Both the position numbers and the translations under genes were made by a program. 64,000 nt of DNA from Lycium barbarum (Eukaryota > Streptophyta > Magnoliopsida > Solanales > Solanaceae): positions 76,280,307 to 76,344,306 of the forward strand of contig NC_083339.1 in the NCBI RefSeq assembly GCF_019175385.1, in the 5' to 3' direction. This document shows, piece by piece, positions 1-12,653 of the stretch (positions are counted from its first letter, which is position 1; every line of letters starts with the position of its first letter). Below the pieces are notes generated by a model. The model had not been told where the DNA came from. It saw only the letters and a list, made by a program, of their open reading frames with translations, and searched no databases.

Positions 1-54
1 CATAAGGATTGGAGATCGAACGAATCGACGAAACGAACTTCGGAACCACTGGGG

Positions 55-215
55 GTTATACAGCCAAACATACTAGCCGTATAAATTACACGGTCTGTAT
101 GTTTGGGACCGTATAATCAGCCCAGAGAGGCAAAAGTTTCTGGACCAAATATACGGCCAGACATACGGTCCATATAAATTATACGGACCGTATGTTGGTC
201 TGTATAAGTGGTCGG
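55..215 (+). repeat. TACGGNCCGTA palindrome cluster in U3 of LTR F
   Basis: One perfect copy (182-192) and several decayed copies of the TACGG-N-CCGTA inverted repeat are spaced by ATAAATTATACGG-type sequence. They lie directly upstream of the TATA-like TTAAATAAAG. Placement upstream of the presumed start suggests an enhancer-like U3 repeat; this is an inference. Confidence 0.6.
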
Positions 216-1339
216 GGCAGATTTTTGGTGCATTAAATAAAGGGACCAAGGTTATTTCATTTCACTTCTATTTCACACCCCTTCTCTCTAAAACATCTCT
301 CTACATATATTCCATAAGAATTCAAGGATATTTGGTGATCAACAACATAAACCAAGTGAATCAAGTGGAAGAAAACCATCAAAGATCATTCCAAGTCAAG
401 GAAATCTCATGGAGATAAACTAGGGTTTTTGCTCAAGTGGAGTATTATCAACTAAGGCTTGTTCCTACAACATCTAAGGTAAGATTTATGGTATTTCTAC
501 GTTTTTTAAGGTATTTAAGAGTTGAAATACTCGGATTGTAGAAAGGTATGGCAAAATGGGTCATGAATATGGAATAGTGTCATTTTAGGAAATAGTTTGA
601 ATTGAGTTATGAATCTTGAAGTATTGTGATGCAAATGTGTTATAAATGATGTGGAGAACATGAGATGAGTAATGTACGTGAATGGAAATAGTCATGTGTT
701 ATAGCCATAGATGTGAGTGATCGAAAGCAAATTGAGAAATGTGGATGAATAATGACTATTGTTATGGTATTGTGAATGTATCGTTGACGTTTGGGAGTTA
801 ATATACGTCATGGAGGAATGTCGTATAAATAAAGGAGATGCTATCCGATTTTCTCTAACTTTAGTCATATATGCTAGCTATCGATTCTAATGATAGTATG
901 ACTTGAATGAAGGTAGAAACGCTATCATTGGAGGAGAATGCGCAAGTGTAGAGTAGTTGAACGGAAAAGGTATGTAAGGCTAACCCTTCTTTCATAAGGC
1001 ATGGTTCTTTGGCCAATCATCTAAATCTTCCACGAGCTTATGATGTTCTCCAAATTCTTCTATCTTCAAAGCTACTAAGCTTATGATTCTCGATATGCTA
1101 CGATTGTACTAAGTTCCTCGTATGACGAGTAGGCCTATTAAGGTAAATGTGATGGATGATGATAGTAGTAATAATGATGTTGATTACAATTGTGATAACG
1201 ATGTAAATTAATAAAGATGCTTATGAGCTATTATGTATATGTGTCTATGTATGACTATTATGGAACCCCGAGCTTATGAGGCCGGGCAAGATATGTAAAT
1301 AAGTATGTATATGATTACGTAACGCGCGCACACCTCTGC

Positions 1340-1490
1340 AGATGGTATGGATAACCCTGACGCCTTGGTAGGGCCAGGTAGATATGACCATGACGTCTTG
1401 GTAGGGCCAGGTAGATGTAACCCTGAAGCCTTGGTAGGGCCAGGTATGAGTAACCTTGAGCCTTGGTTGGCCAAGTATGTATGAAACACC
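1340..1490 (+). repeat. Tandem array of about 33-bp units in LTR F
   Basis: Four imperfect units end in CCTTGGTAGGGCCAGGTA or CCTTGGTTGGCCAAGTA, each with an internal CCTTGG/CCAGG-type inverted repeat. Related arrays with ACCGAG...GCCGGGTA are found at the same relative place in the other LTR families, just upstream of the CAGTAC hairpin. Confidence 0.7.
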
Positions 1491-2302
1491 GATCCTACGT
1501 GGTCGAGTATGCTATGTAAATGCTATGTATATGATATGATTATGTATATATATGAATACAAATATGATATGACTATGTATATGAATGTGAATAAGGGGCA
1601 TGTATACGAATACGAGCACAAATATGGTACGGGTACTATTATGAATGCGGATAATGATGTATGTACACAAACACGTATTAGAAATGGAAAGTTCCTAAGA
1701 AAGACATGTAAGTGCATATGACGATGATATTTCCATCTCCTATTCTATGCTATTTCTTATGTTGCTATTTATGCTTCTATGTTGATATTGATCATGCTTT
1801 ACATACTCAGTACATTCTTCGTACTGACGTCCTTTTGTTTGTGGACGCTGCGTCATGCCTGCAGGTGCACAGGGAGACAGGCTTGATCTATAGCTGCTTT
1901 CTCAGAGATTACATAGCAGAGCTGCATTTCATTCGGAGCCATAGCTTTTGGGTACTCATACTTTTGTGTATATAATTATGGTCATAGCGGGGTCCTGTCC
2001 CGCCCATGTGATACTCTTCTTAGAGGCTCATAGTCACGTGTATATGGTTAGATATGTATGGCCTTGTCGGCCTATATTTTGTATGTCATTTTGATAGCCT
2101 TGTTGGCTCATGTACGTTGACGTGGCATAGGTGCCAATTATGATATAAAGGCATTGTCGTCCAATGGGACTAGTATGATGAATGAGTAGAATTATGTGTT
2201 TAATTATGTGGCTCACCAAGATGTAAGCTTAATGTAAGTTAAGGGGTGCCCGGGTGGGCTAGCACCGGGCGCTCGTCGCGGCCCTCTAGACGGGTCGTGA
2301 CA

Positions 2303-3720
2303 TTTGCATTCTGGCCAGTTGGTCGTAAAATGAAATACGGTCCGTAAAGTGGTATACGGTCCGTAAACTGCCATGTCGTATTTCAGCTTCCAAAAACTTC
2401 AACTTTCTGTCAAATGCTGGAAGGATTAAAGACGACTTGGAATACGGACCGTAAACTGAAATACGGCCCGTAAACTGAGTCATAAACCACCATGTCCTCA
2501 GCCTGACTTTCTGTTTTTGTCATCCTTAAATACAACCACGAAATACGGTCCGTAAATTGGAATACGGACCGCAAATTGTGTTTACGACCACTGTGCACTT
2601 TCGACGACTGTTCATTTAAGATCCGAATTTGGGTTATTAATAAGAGACCAAGTTCATTATTTCAATTCCACATGACACCCCCTTCTCTCTAAAACCTCTC
2701 TCTACATTTATTCCATAAGGATTCAAGGATTATTAGTGAACAACAACATAAACTAAGTGAATCAAGTATAAGAAAACCCATTAAGGATCATACAAGTCAA
2801 GAAATCTCATTGGGGATAAACTAGGGTTTTGCTCAAGTGGAGTATGATCAACCAAGGCTTGTTCCTATGACATCTAAGGTAAGATTTATCATGTTTCTAT
2901 GTTGTTTAAGGTATTTAAGAGTTGAATTACTTGGATTGTAGAGAGGTATGGCAAAATGGGTCATGAATGTGGAATAGTGCCATTTTGAGAAATAGTTTGA
3001 ATTGAGTTATGAGTCTTGATGTATTGTAATGTAAATGTGTTATAATTGATGTTGAGAACATGAGATGAGCAATGTACGTGAATGGACATAGTTGTGTGTT
3101 ATAGCCATGGATATGAGTAATTGAAAGTAAGTCTAGAAATGTGGATAATGTGGATGAATAATGATTATCGTTATAGTATTGTGAATGCATTATTGACATT
3201 TGGGAGTTGATATACGCTATGGAAGAATGTCGTATAAATAAAGGAGATGCTGTCCAATTTTCTCTAGCTTTAGTCGTATATGCTAGCTATCGATTCTAAT
3301 GATAATATGACTTCAATGAAGGTAGAAACACTAGCATTGGAGGTGAACGCGCAAGTGTAAAATAGTGAACGGAAAAGGTATGTAAGGCTAACCCTTCTTT
3401 CATAAGGCATGGTTCTTTTGGCCAACCATCTAAATCTTCCATAAGTTTATGATGTCTCATAAATGATTCGATCTTCCGAGCTATTAAGCTCACGATTCTT
3501 GATATTCTACGATTGTACTAAGTTCCTCGTATGACGAGTAAGCCTATAAATATAAGTGTGATAAATGATGATAATAGTGATAATGATATTGATGACGACT
3601 ATAATGGTAATGGCGATGACGATAACGATGACGATGATGATAGTGATGGAAGTAGTAAAGATGCTTATGAGCTGTATGTATGTGTGCCCATGTATGGCTA
3701 CTGTGAACCCCGAGCCTATA
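2303..3720 (+). mobile_element. LTR G, left segment (interrupted by H)
   Basis: This segment starts directly after the CA end of LTR F. Its first bases align with an internal point of LTR H (near 3950), so F appears to lie inside G and the beginning of G should be left of the window. It carries the U3 palindromes, a GTAAGATT site at 2879 and a GTATGTAAGG site at 3378. It stops at 3720, where H begins after the TSD CTATA (3716-3720). G resumes at 37945. Confidence 0.75.
2330..2590 (+). repeat. TACGGNCCGTA palindrome cluster in U3 of LTR G
   Basis: Five perfect copies start near 2336, 2355, 2443, 2462 and 2544, with central T, T, A, C and T. A degenerate copy follows the last. They are separated by AAACTG/AAAGTGG spacers and sit immediately upstream of a TTATTAATAAGAG TATA-like sequence near 2634. 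Confidence 0.8.
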
Positions 3721-6027
3721 TGTTACACCTTGGAAAATTTTCCGTTGGTACGCAAGAGAATGAACTAGTGATGAATATGAGTGCATGATGTCCATGAGCA
3801 AGAAACGATGTTTGATGACCTTAGGCGAAATTTCGAAAGTATCCGATGTGAGACGAGGAAGTTGGCTAAGTTAAGATGAGATACAAGGTGAGCAATACAT
3901 GTGCATGGACGGGGGTGATTACAATGAGAAGTCTAAGAAATATGGGAAGTTGCAGAATTGCAACTGCCCAGTGGTCGTATTGCAAAATACGGACCGTAAA
4001 TTGCTATACGGTCCGTAAACTGGCAGTCGTAAATTGCCATGCAAAAGCTTCAGCTTTCTGCCCAGCCGAGAAATGGTAAAATACGACCAGGTTTACGGAC
4101 CGTAAAGTGATTTACGACCCATAAACCATGGTCGTAAATCACCATGCATGCAGCCTTAAGTTTCTGGTTCTGCTTAAGCTTAAAGACGACCACGAGGGAC
4201 GGTCCGTAAACTGAAATACGGACCGTAAACCTCCATGGACGACCACTGTTCACCCAACACAGATTTGTCAATTCATTAAATATGAGGATCAAGACTTGTT
4301 TTATTTCATTTCCACATTACACCACTTCTCTCTAGAATCATCTCTCTACATTTATTTCATAAATTTTCAAGGATTATAAGTCCCCAACAACATAAACAAG
4401 TGAATCAAGTGTAAGCAAGCCATTAAATACCATTCAAGTCAAGAAATGCAAATGGAGAAAAACTAGGGTTTTGCTCAAAGTGGAGTATTATTAACCAAAG
4501 CTTGTTCCTACAACTTCTAAGGTAAGATTCATGATTTTTACATGATGTTTAAGGTATTGAAGAGTTGGAATACATGGATTGTAGAAAATATGGTCAAGTA
4601 GGTCATGAATGATGAATAGTGACACTTTGTGGAATAGTTGAAATTGACTCATGAATGTGGTTGTGTTGTGATAGGAATGCATTATAAATGGTACTAAGAT
4701 CATGAACTAGACACTTTAGACGAATGGACGAAGTTGGATGTTATGACCATGAATATGGGAGAATTAGAAGCAAATTGAGAAATCTAGATAATGTGGATGA
4801 TGTGAATGACTAACGGCCATTGTTATGATATTAATGAAGGTATAGACGCTAGCATTGGAAGGAAACGTGCAAGTGTAGAATAGTCCGACGAAAAGGTATG
4901 TAAGGCTAACCCTTCTTTCATAAGGCATGATTTTTGGCCAAATTTCTAATTCCTCTATATGGGTATGTTGTATTCAAGTGATTGACACTCTGAGCTCATA
5001 AGCTCACGGTCCTTAACATGTACTACGATTGTACAACGCCCTCATATGACGAGTAAGCCTAAGATATAGATATAGAAATAATGACGATGATAGTAATGAT
5101 GATAATAATAATAATGATGCCAAAGGTGCCTACGGGCTATTATACTTATACGTGCCTATGAAGGGCTGTAATGATACCCCGAGCTTATAACGCCGGGTAG
5201 GATATATGTATATGATTATGTATAAAGTATGTATACGATTACGTAACGCGCGCACACCTCTGCAGATGGTACGGATAACCTTGAAGCCTTGGTAGGGCCA
5301 GGTAGAAATAACATTGAGCCTTGGTTGGCTAAGTACGTATGAAACACCGAACCTTATGGTCGGGCACGCTATGTATGTATATAAGTGTATGGCTATGTAT
5401 ATAATATGAATATGAATTTGAAAAGACTACGTATATGAATGCGAATAGGAGCATGTATACGAATACGAGCACTATTATGAAATACGCATGAGAAATGGAA
5501 AGTTCCTATGAAAGGCAGGTAAGTGCCATGATGATGATATTATTTTCTTCCCTCCTGTGCCACTTCATATATTGTCTATGATGTTTCTATATTGGTGTTA
5601 ATCATGCTTTACATACTCAGTACATTCTTCGTACTGACGTCCTTTTGTTTGTGGATGCTGTGTCATGCCCGCAGGTGCACAGGGAGACAGACTTGATCCA
5701 TAGTTGCTTATCCAGAGATTGCATAGCAGAGCTCCATTTCTTTCGGAGCCGCAGCTTTTGGGTACTCATTCTTTTGTGTATATAATTATGGGCATAGCGG
5801 GGTCCTGTCCCGCTAATGTGATATATCATACTCTTAGAGGCTCGTAGTCATGTGTATGTAGGTAGAGATGTTCGGCCATGTCGGCCCATGTTTTGTATAT
5901 CTTTTGTTGGCCTCGTCGGCCTTGTACTTATGATGTAGCATAGATGCCTATGATATGTTAAATGATGATGGTCGTCTAATGGGATCAATATGATTAACGA
6001 TAAGAGAAGCACGAATTGACTTATGGT
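3721..6027 (+). mobile_element. H 5' LTR, first segment
   Basis: Collinear with the 3' LTR of H at 35543-37843. It contains palindromes (3988-4227), a leader exon-like stretch, a GTAAGATT site at 4522, a YAG-bounded mini-exon before GTATGTAAGG at 4896, CAGTAC/GTACTG near 5617 and GCAG|GT near 5674. It breaks at 6027 where B starts. The last 67 bases of this LTR are at 30262-30328. Confidence 0.9.
3985..4240 (+). repeat. TACGGNCCGTA palindrome cluster in H 5' LTR U3
   Basis: Four perfect copies (near 3988, 4007, 4094 and 4217) plus degenerate ones. The 3' LTR copy (35808-36065) has five: at the position where this LTR reads TACGACCCATA, the 3' LTR keeps TACGGCCCGTA. Confidence 0.8.
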
Positions 6028-8834
6028 TGTTATGCCCCGTACTTTCGCATATTCGGAGAAACTTAAAATAATTTTGATTTGCAAGGAATAAGGTTATATG
6101 TTAATTTGGATTAAGATATGTGTAAGTTGTTCATGAAAAATATTGATGTGGAAACGCGGGTAAAGGCCAAAGGCAAAATTGGAACTTTGGAAATTTGTTT
6201 CGGGAATTACGAAATGTGATCCATAAGTCATTGGGCTCAAAATAAATGTTAAAAATTAGGGCCCAAAGGAGAAGGGTGGCCGGCCATGTAATGGCCAAGC
6301 CCATTTGACTTATTTAATTTCCATGTGCTAATTAATAAAGGGGCACTTATTCATTAAATTCCCTAGAACTTTCAAGAGAAAGAATAGAAGGAGAAACAAG
6401 AGAAAAACCAAGAACACAAGAGAAGGGCCATTCAGCCACCACTCCAAAAATTTGCCCCTCAAAATATTGATTCAAAAATTATTTTCTTGTTGAATTTCCA
6501 TTAATTCAAGGCTCTTCTACAACTTGGTGTAGTTGGTTTGGAAGGAAGAGGACTTGTTTCTTCAAGTTGACAATTTATTCAAGTAAAGAATATTGGAAAA
6601 GAAGGTAAGAATCAATTCTTTTTTATTATGTTATGAAGGTTAGTTTGTGTTGTAGTATATGGAAATGAGTAGAAACTATGGAAATATGGGAGTTTACAAA
6701 GTGGATATATATGTATATATATATATGTGTAGCCGTGTATGTATGTATGTATGTGTATATCTATAGTGTGTTGAATTTCATGTTGCATTCTAGTTGTGGT
6801 TATGATGGAAATTATATTGGAAATGGAAGTTGAAAGAAGTTGGTTGAAGTTGGAAGTATAGGGTATAGCCGTGTGGTACATTGAAGCTGGAATGGAAATG
6901 GATTAATGTTGTTTAATATGTTAGTTGTGTTGTTGTGACCCTTGCAATGTAAATAAAGGTAAAATGAGGTAAGTTTGCATTGAAATGGAATGTAGGAGCT
7001 TATGTCGTCTTAGTATAATTTTATGTCATTATGGAAATTAGGTTGCTAAGGTGCAAGTTAGGATGGTTGTTGAGGAAATTAGAAGATGGAAACATGTTAT
7101 GATTATGTATGTTAAAGATTAGAAGTTTTGGATGCATTATGGCCTTGGTGGAAAGTTTGTATATTTTGTATATTTTGTGAATATTTTGTAGAAATGATAT
7201 GAAATGTTTCCGAATTGTACTTGAATGGTTTTGGATTAGTAAATAAATATGAGAACGTTGACATGAAGTTGGAAGTGTGAAGTTGGAATGGGAGTTATTG
7301 CATAATGTAGAAAAGAGGAACATTTATGTTAGAATGTATTTTTGTTGTGATTCTTGATGTTGTTGGTGTTGCTTTGGTATTGTGTTGATGCATTTGGCCG
7401 AGTTGAATTCTCGGGGATGTTGTATTTATAGGGGAGGTGCTGCCGAAATTTCGGTAGACAAATACTAAATTAAAAATTGGAACTCTAAGCCTTATGAATA
7501 GTAATTGGTAAATGTGACCATTTGTAGGTTTCTGACGAAACGGGATTCGAGCTTTGGCGATCGTAAAGGGCAAGAAAGGTATGTAAAGCTCCACCTTTTC
7601 TTCTCTTGGCATGTCCTAGACGTATTAGGTTTGAACTTGGACCTCGGGGATAACTCTACTCTTCGGAATCCACGATTAAATTTCTCCCTTTTTCATTCAG
7701 TGGAATTGAATCGATTATGTTGCTAATGATTAGAAAAGTTGTCTACACACCTAGAACTTGAGCAAATAGGACCCGATTACTCTAAAACTTTCAAAAGGGA
7801 TATTATAAAGTGTAAAATACGTAAAATTATGTACGCCACCTCATTTGACCCGAGGTGGGTCCACTATTCCCGAATCCCCTCTTATTGTTCTATTTGACTT
7901 ACTTCTATACGATAATTAAAGGAAACTCTTGGTTACCGTTCCGACTACTAAATGGTGGTATTCTAATCGTTCCAAGTTTGTTATGAATTGTACGCCCTCT
8001 TTGACACAAGATCTCCGCTACGAATATTCCGGTATAAGCATTTTTGATATAAGTTTTCCGACATAAGTAGTTTGGTGTAAATGTTCCGACATAAGCATTC
8101 GCACATAAGTACTCTGGTATGATTATTTAGATATGAATCTTCTGATACGAGTATTTGATACAAGTATTCCGGTATAAGTATTCTGGCACAAATATCTTAT
8201 GTGAAAGGTCCGCTATGAACACTCTGATAATACGTTCGATCATTTCATTGAGTCTTGATTATGTGCATCAGTTTCTCACTACTCTGCTCGTGCATGTGCT
8301 ATGATCTCTTTCACCGAGTCCCGGGCCGGGTATGTTATCGTGCACTTTCTACTGCACTATTCACCGAGCCCCTCACTAGAGGGCCGGGTACGGTATGTAT
8401 ATGTGTATCTGATAATGATGTGGTGATGTGGTAATGTAATTACGGGCTATGGTGGCCAGGAGGGCATCTGATGATTCCATTCACCGAGTCCCCCATTAGA
8501 GGGTCGGGTACGGTATTTATATATATATATGTGTATGCATATGGTATGATTTTCTTACGTTACCGAGTCCCGTAGTGGGCCGGGTACGGTTTATGATATT
8601 GACATACAGTTATACATGCTCATGCATATGATTATGATGTACCTATACTACCGAGTCCCCTATTGGGCCGGGTACGTTCTATATCCATTATGTTCATATC
8701 CACATTTTCGGTTTCTGTGCTGACTTGCTTACTACACTCCCTGCTTTACATACTCAGTACATATTCCGTACTGACCCCCTGTTCTTCGGGGGCTGCGTTT
8801 TCATGCCGCGCAGGTACAGACGACAGATTTGCTG
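6028..8834 (+). mobile_element. B 5' LTR, first segment
   Basis: Nearly identical to 23260-25843, which continues after solo LTR C. Visible parts are a TATA-like TTAATAAAG near 6334, a GTAAGAAT site near 6605, a TTTGTAG acceptor-like site at 7521-7527, a 51-base mini-exon ending in GTATGTAAAG at 7579, hairpin repeats of CACCGAGTCCC/GGGCCGGGTACGG type at 8306-8670, CAGTAC-N7-GTACTG near 8754 and GCGCAG|GT near 8813. No protein is supported. Confidence 0.9.
8300..8675 (+). repeat. GC-rich hairpin array in B 5' LTR
   Basis: Five spaced units follow the pattern ACCGAG(T/C)CCC - short loop - GGG(C/T)CGGGTACGGT, each able to pair CCC with GGG and ACC with GGT. AT-rich spacers separate them. The same array occurs in B's 3' LTR (25561-25765 and 29605-29725), and related arrays occur in C and D. 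Confidence 0.7.
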
Positions 8835-11800
8835 TGTCACGACCCAACCCCGTAGGCCGTGACTAGTGCCCGATCTGGGCACCCAAACACATTTATCAAA
8901 AGCTATCTCAAATTTTATCTACACGCATTCAAGTATATAGCAGAAGCCGACAAGGCTGTATTTCGAAGTTAGATAATTTCCAGAAAAATTTCGGCAGAGT
9001 TTCCTTTGTTTTACAGACTACCCAAAATAACCCTGCGCACAGAAAATACCAACAGAAGACCACACAGGGCCAACGAAGCAATATTTAAACATATGCGGAC
9101 CGGCCGCCGCGGCGAATGGGATAGCCCAAACACAACATAAGCACACATCTGTACAGAAAGACCCCAACCCACAAACATGTCCACAGACCTCTAAACAGAC
9201 CGACAGAATCATATGACGGGACAGGGCCCCGCCGTACCCACGAACGAGAATATATATATACAGTAGTGACGGACTATACCAAAAAGATGGGCTCTGGATA
9301 AGAGAGCACTCCAAATAGCAGAATAAGATCCTAAGCGGACGGATCAGCAAACCTGTCGTCGGTACCTGCGCGGCATGAAAACGCAGCCCCCGAAGAAAGG
9401 GGGTCAGTACGAAATATGTACTGAATATGTAAAGCCTGAATTACAGAAACAAAATTATAACTGGTACAGAACGTACAGAAAGTAAACAGAAGACCCAAAG
9501 TATCAGATACATATTTTCAAAACATGCAGAGTGTATACAGAAACATATGTCATATCAAATCCGGCCACTACCAAGGGACTCGGCAGACAGAACGTGGCCA
9601 CCCTCCCGACGCTGGTGCCACAACACAGAAGAATCAGAAAAGGGGGCATAACCCCGCATCATAATATGTCATATCAGATGGCCATAGTAAATCATATCAG
9701 AACAAGCGTACATGGCACAGCATACTCCACAAACCCATGTACGCGTATACCTGCCCCCTCACATCGAGGCACGGCGAACAATGCAAAGGATCACGCTTGA
9801 CAACATATCCTGGCCCGGGCTCAATGTGGGAAACATTGGGGCATCCACGAATGGAGTAGTGAGAGACTAATGCAATTAAAATATCATAAATGTTTCCATA
9901 GACTCGATGAGGCATATCAAAGACAAACCGATCCAATGAAGTCGGAAGGGATCATAGTAAATGAGTTTCGAGTGTCAAAACAATTTATCAGACTTAATGG
10001 AATATTTAAAACCATGTTTGTTAGGTAATGAGAATGGTAGTCAAAACATTTTGTTCAAATACCGTTCGAAAATAGGACTTAAGTACAATACGGGCAAAAC
10101 CGGGAATAGTGGGCCCACCTCGGGACAAGCAAGGCGGTGGGCTCAAATTTCATATTTTAAACATATGGGGTCACCTACAAAGGTTCTGCGGACGTTCTAT
10201 GGCTTTCCAAGTAGTTTAGGGAAAGTTTGCATGATTTTCAAGAATACAAACCAAAAGGGCTCAATCTTACTGAAGGAAAAAGCGAGACTTTCAATTGCGG
10301 ATTCCGATGGGCAAAAAGTCTTTCGAGGCCCGAATCCGGTTCTAATACACTTAGGCATGCCAAAAGAAGGATCGGTTAGCTTTACATACCTTTTTGAGCT
10401 TTGCACGCCTATCCAAGCTCACTCCCCGTTTCGTCGAAAATCTGCAAATGGTCACATTTACCAATTGTGAGTTATTGATGCCACGAATTCAACTTAACTC
10501 ATATATGTCTACCAAATTTCGGCAGCACCTCCCCTATACATATAGCACCCCCGAGAATTCAACTTGGTTCAAAACCTTCAACCACAACCCAACAACAAAC
10601 ATCAACAACAACAACAATCACTATAAACGCAATATAACTTAGTTAGCCATCTTTTCAATACAATGACATAACCTTCACTTTAACCTTAACTTTCCAACTA
10701 ATCTCAATGATTTCACATTCATTATCCATCTAGATCACCACAACATAGTTTAGAAGCATTTCATATCGTTTCCTTAAATTATACACACGGTATACATAAT
10801 ATACAAACTTTCCGCCAAAGTCATAACGCATTCGAAACTTCTAATCTTTGACTTACATATTCATAACATGATTCCATCTTCCAAATTCATCAATACCCAT
10901 CATAATTTGCAACCTAATAACTTCATTTTCATAATGTCGTAAAATCATACTTAAGCGACATAAGTTTCTACATTCCATTTCAAAGCAAACTCATATTGTT
11001 TTACTTTCATTTACATTGCAAACATCACAATAACACACTAACACACTAAGCAAAATTAATTCATTTCCATTCCAACTCCAACACACCACACGGCCATGTG
11101 CTCTTTTTATCACTCCAACTCAATTCATTCCACTTTCATTTCCAATATGCATTTCACCACAATCACAACTAGAATATAACACAAATTCAACACATTATGG
11201 CTATACAACATATACATACACACGGACATACACTAATAACACACACCCACTTTGCAAACTTCCATTTCTCCATACAATCAACACATTTCTACATACTACA
11301 ACACAAACAAGACTCCAAAACACAATAATAAGGGATGAATTCTTACCTTCTTACTCAATCTTCTTCACTTGACTATTTGATCAAGTTGATGAACCAAGGG
11401 CTCCTTCCTCCAAGACAACTACACCAAGTTGAGAAGGGACCTTGAATTAGTAGGAATTCATCAAGAGAAATATTTTTGGAGCAAGATTTTTGGTGGTCAA
11501 TTTCTATGGCCAAACCCGAAACCCCTTATTTTTTTGCTCTTGCTTTGCTTTGTTTTGTTCTTTCTCTTCTAAGCTTCTTGAATATTCCCAAGAGTATGAC
11601 TCATATATTAATTCCAACACATGGGAATTATTCATTAACTAGGTGGGTTTGGGCCTACTTGGCCGGCCACCCCTTAATGTTGGGCCTTAATTCTTCATTC
11701 AATTATTTTGGCCCAATGACTTATAGATCCCGTTTGTAATTCCCGAAACTAATTTCCGAAATTCCAATTTTTACCCTTGGTCTTCTTCACCACTTTCACC

Positions 11801-11914
11801 TTAATATTCTTTAATGAATAACTCATGTGTTAACTAAAATCAATTATGACCTTATTTCTTACAAGTCAAGATTATTTCCAATTTTCCAAATGTGCGAAAA
11901 CACGGGATATAACA
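8835..11914 (-). mobile_element. A 3' LTR
   Basis: A 3080-bp copy of 17109-20190. On the minus strand it shows the common LTR layout: a GTAAGAATTC donor-like site near 11343, a CATTTGCAG acceptor-like site near 10442, a 52-base mini-exon ending in GTATGTAAAG near 10389, the GTACTG/CAGTAC hairpin near 9405-9435 and a GCGCAG|GT site near 9370. Confidence 0.92.
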
Positions 11915-11945
11915 TCCTCCCCCCCTTTAGAACATTCGTTCTCGA
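11915..11945 (-). promoter_or_regulatory. A polypurine tract and adjacent inverted repeat
   Basis: On the minus strand AACATTCG-AGAA-CGAATGTT is followed by TAAAGGGGGGGAGGA and then the 3' LTR. The purine run is the expected second-strand primer. The preceding inverted repeat is also found in B and H. Confidence 0.8.
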
Positions 11946-11948
11946 ATG

Positions 11949-12653
11949 TTAAATTAATCTTATAGGATTTGAAAAGGCTCCGGGGGAGTTTCTGTTTATA
12001 GACAGCACATTCGTTATTGAAATGGAATTTAACAAAGATTCGAGATTACCTGAGGGCATAGGGAACAAATGAGGGTATTTCTTCTTCATCTCCTCTTCGG
12101 CCTCCCAGGTCATTTCCTCCCTATTATCGTTCCGCCACAGCACCTTAACAGAGGCTACATCTTTGTTCCGGAGCTTTCTTACCTGGCGGTCCAAAATAGC
12201 TACGGGCTGCTCCTCATAACATAACTGCTCAGTCACCTGAATATCATCCGCAGGAAATATTCTGGAGGGATCACCAATGCATTTGCGGAGCATAGATACA
12301 TGGAATACCGGATGTACCGCTTCCAAATCAGATGGCAGATCTAACTCATAGGCGACATTCCCAATTTTCCGCACAATCAAATAAGGCCCAATATAACGCG
12401 GACTAAGTTTGCCATTTCTGCTGAACCGCATTACGCCTTTCATAGGCGATACCTTCAGAAATACCCAATCACCAACCTGGAATTCCAAAGGACGACGCCG
12501 TTTATCAGCGTATGATTTCTGTCGACTCTGGGCTGCCAATAGTCGTTCCCGGATAAGTTTCACCTTATCAACGGCCTGCTGGATCATATCCGGGCCGATT
12601 AACTCTGTCTCGCCAATATCAAACCAGCCGATAGGTGACCTGCATTTCCTACA
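11949..12653 (-). pseudogene. A integrase C-terminal part with chromodomain-like tail
   Basis: This minus-strand segment continues the A polyprotein frame after a stop at 12654-12656. It encodes the C-terminal integrase region (…AAQSRQKSYADKRRR…, then VGDWVFLKVSPMKG and LSPRYIGPYLIVRKIG) and ends with a chromodomain-like stretch containing VKVLWRNDNREEMTWEAEEE and KYPHLF. In the Tekay clade such a tail is known to guide integration toward particular chromatin. The last part (…SISITNVLSINRN…) runs to a stop at 11949-11951, only about 20 bases from the polypurine tract. It is in frame with the upstream segments, so the only break is the stop codon. Confidence 0.85.

Larger units (their letters stand above)
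1..2302 (+). mobile_element. LTR F (right part), gypsy LTR, truncated by window start
   Basis: The right end matches the ends of LTRs G and H (GCGGCCC..CTAGACGGGTCGTGACA, ending in CA). The body is collinear with LTR G at 2640-3720 and, in reverse complement, with LTR K (46878-49500). In order it shows a U3 palindrome cluster, a TATA-like TTAAATAAAG near 232, a leader, a GTAAGATT donor-like site at 479, a GTATGTAAGG site at 970, a tandem array at 1340-1490, the CAGTAC/GTACTG hairpin near 1808 and a GCAG|GT site near 1864. No coding sequence is supported. It is either a solo LTR or the 3' LTR of an element lying to the left. Confidence 0.75.

Noticed and set aside
3531..3801. Asp-rich frame of 85 codons and its antisense frame
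   Set aside because: It comes from GAT/GAC simple repeats in the LTR, is broken in sister LTRs, and has no promoter or homology.
7505..7726. 73-codon frame starting in the mini-exon of B LTR, repeated at 24755-24976
   Set aside because: It is conserved only because the two LTRs are near-identical, and it crosses the predicted donor site.
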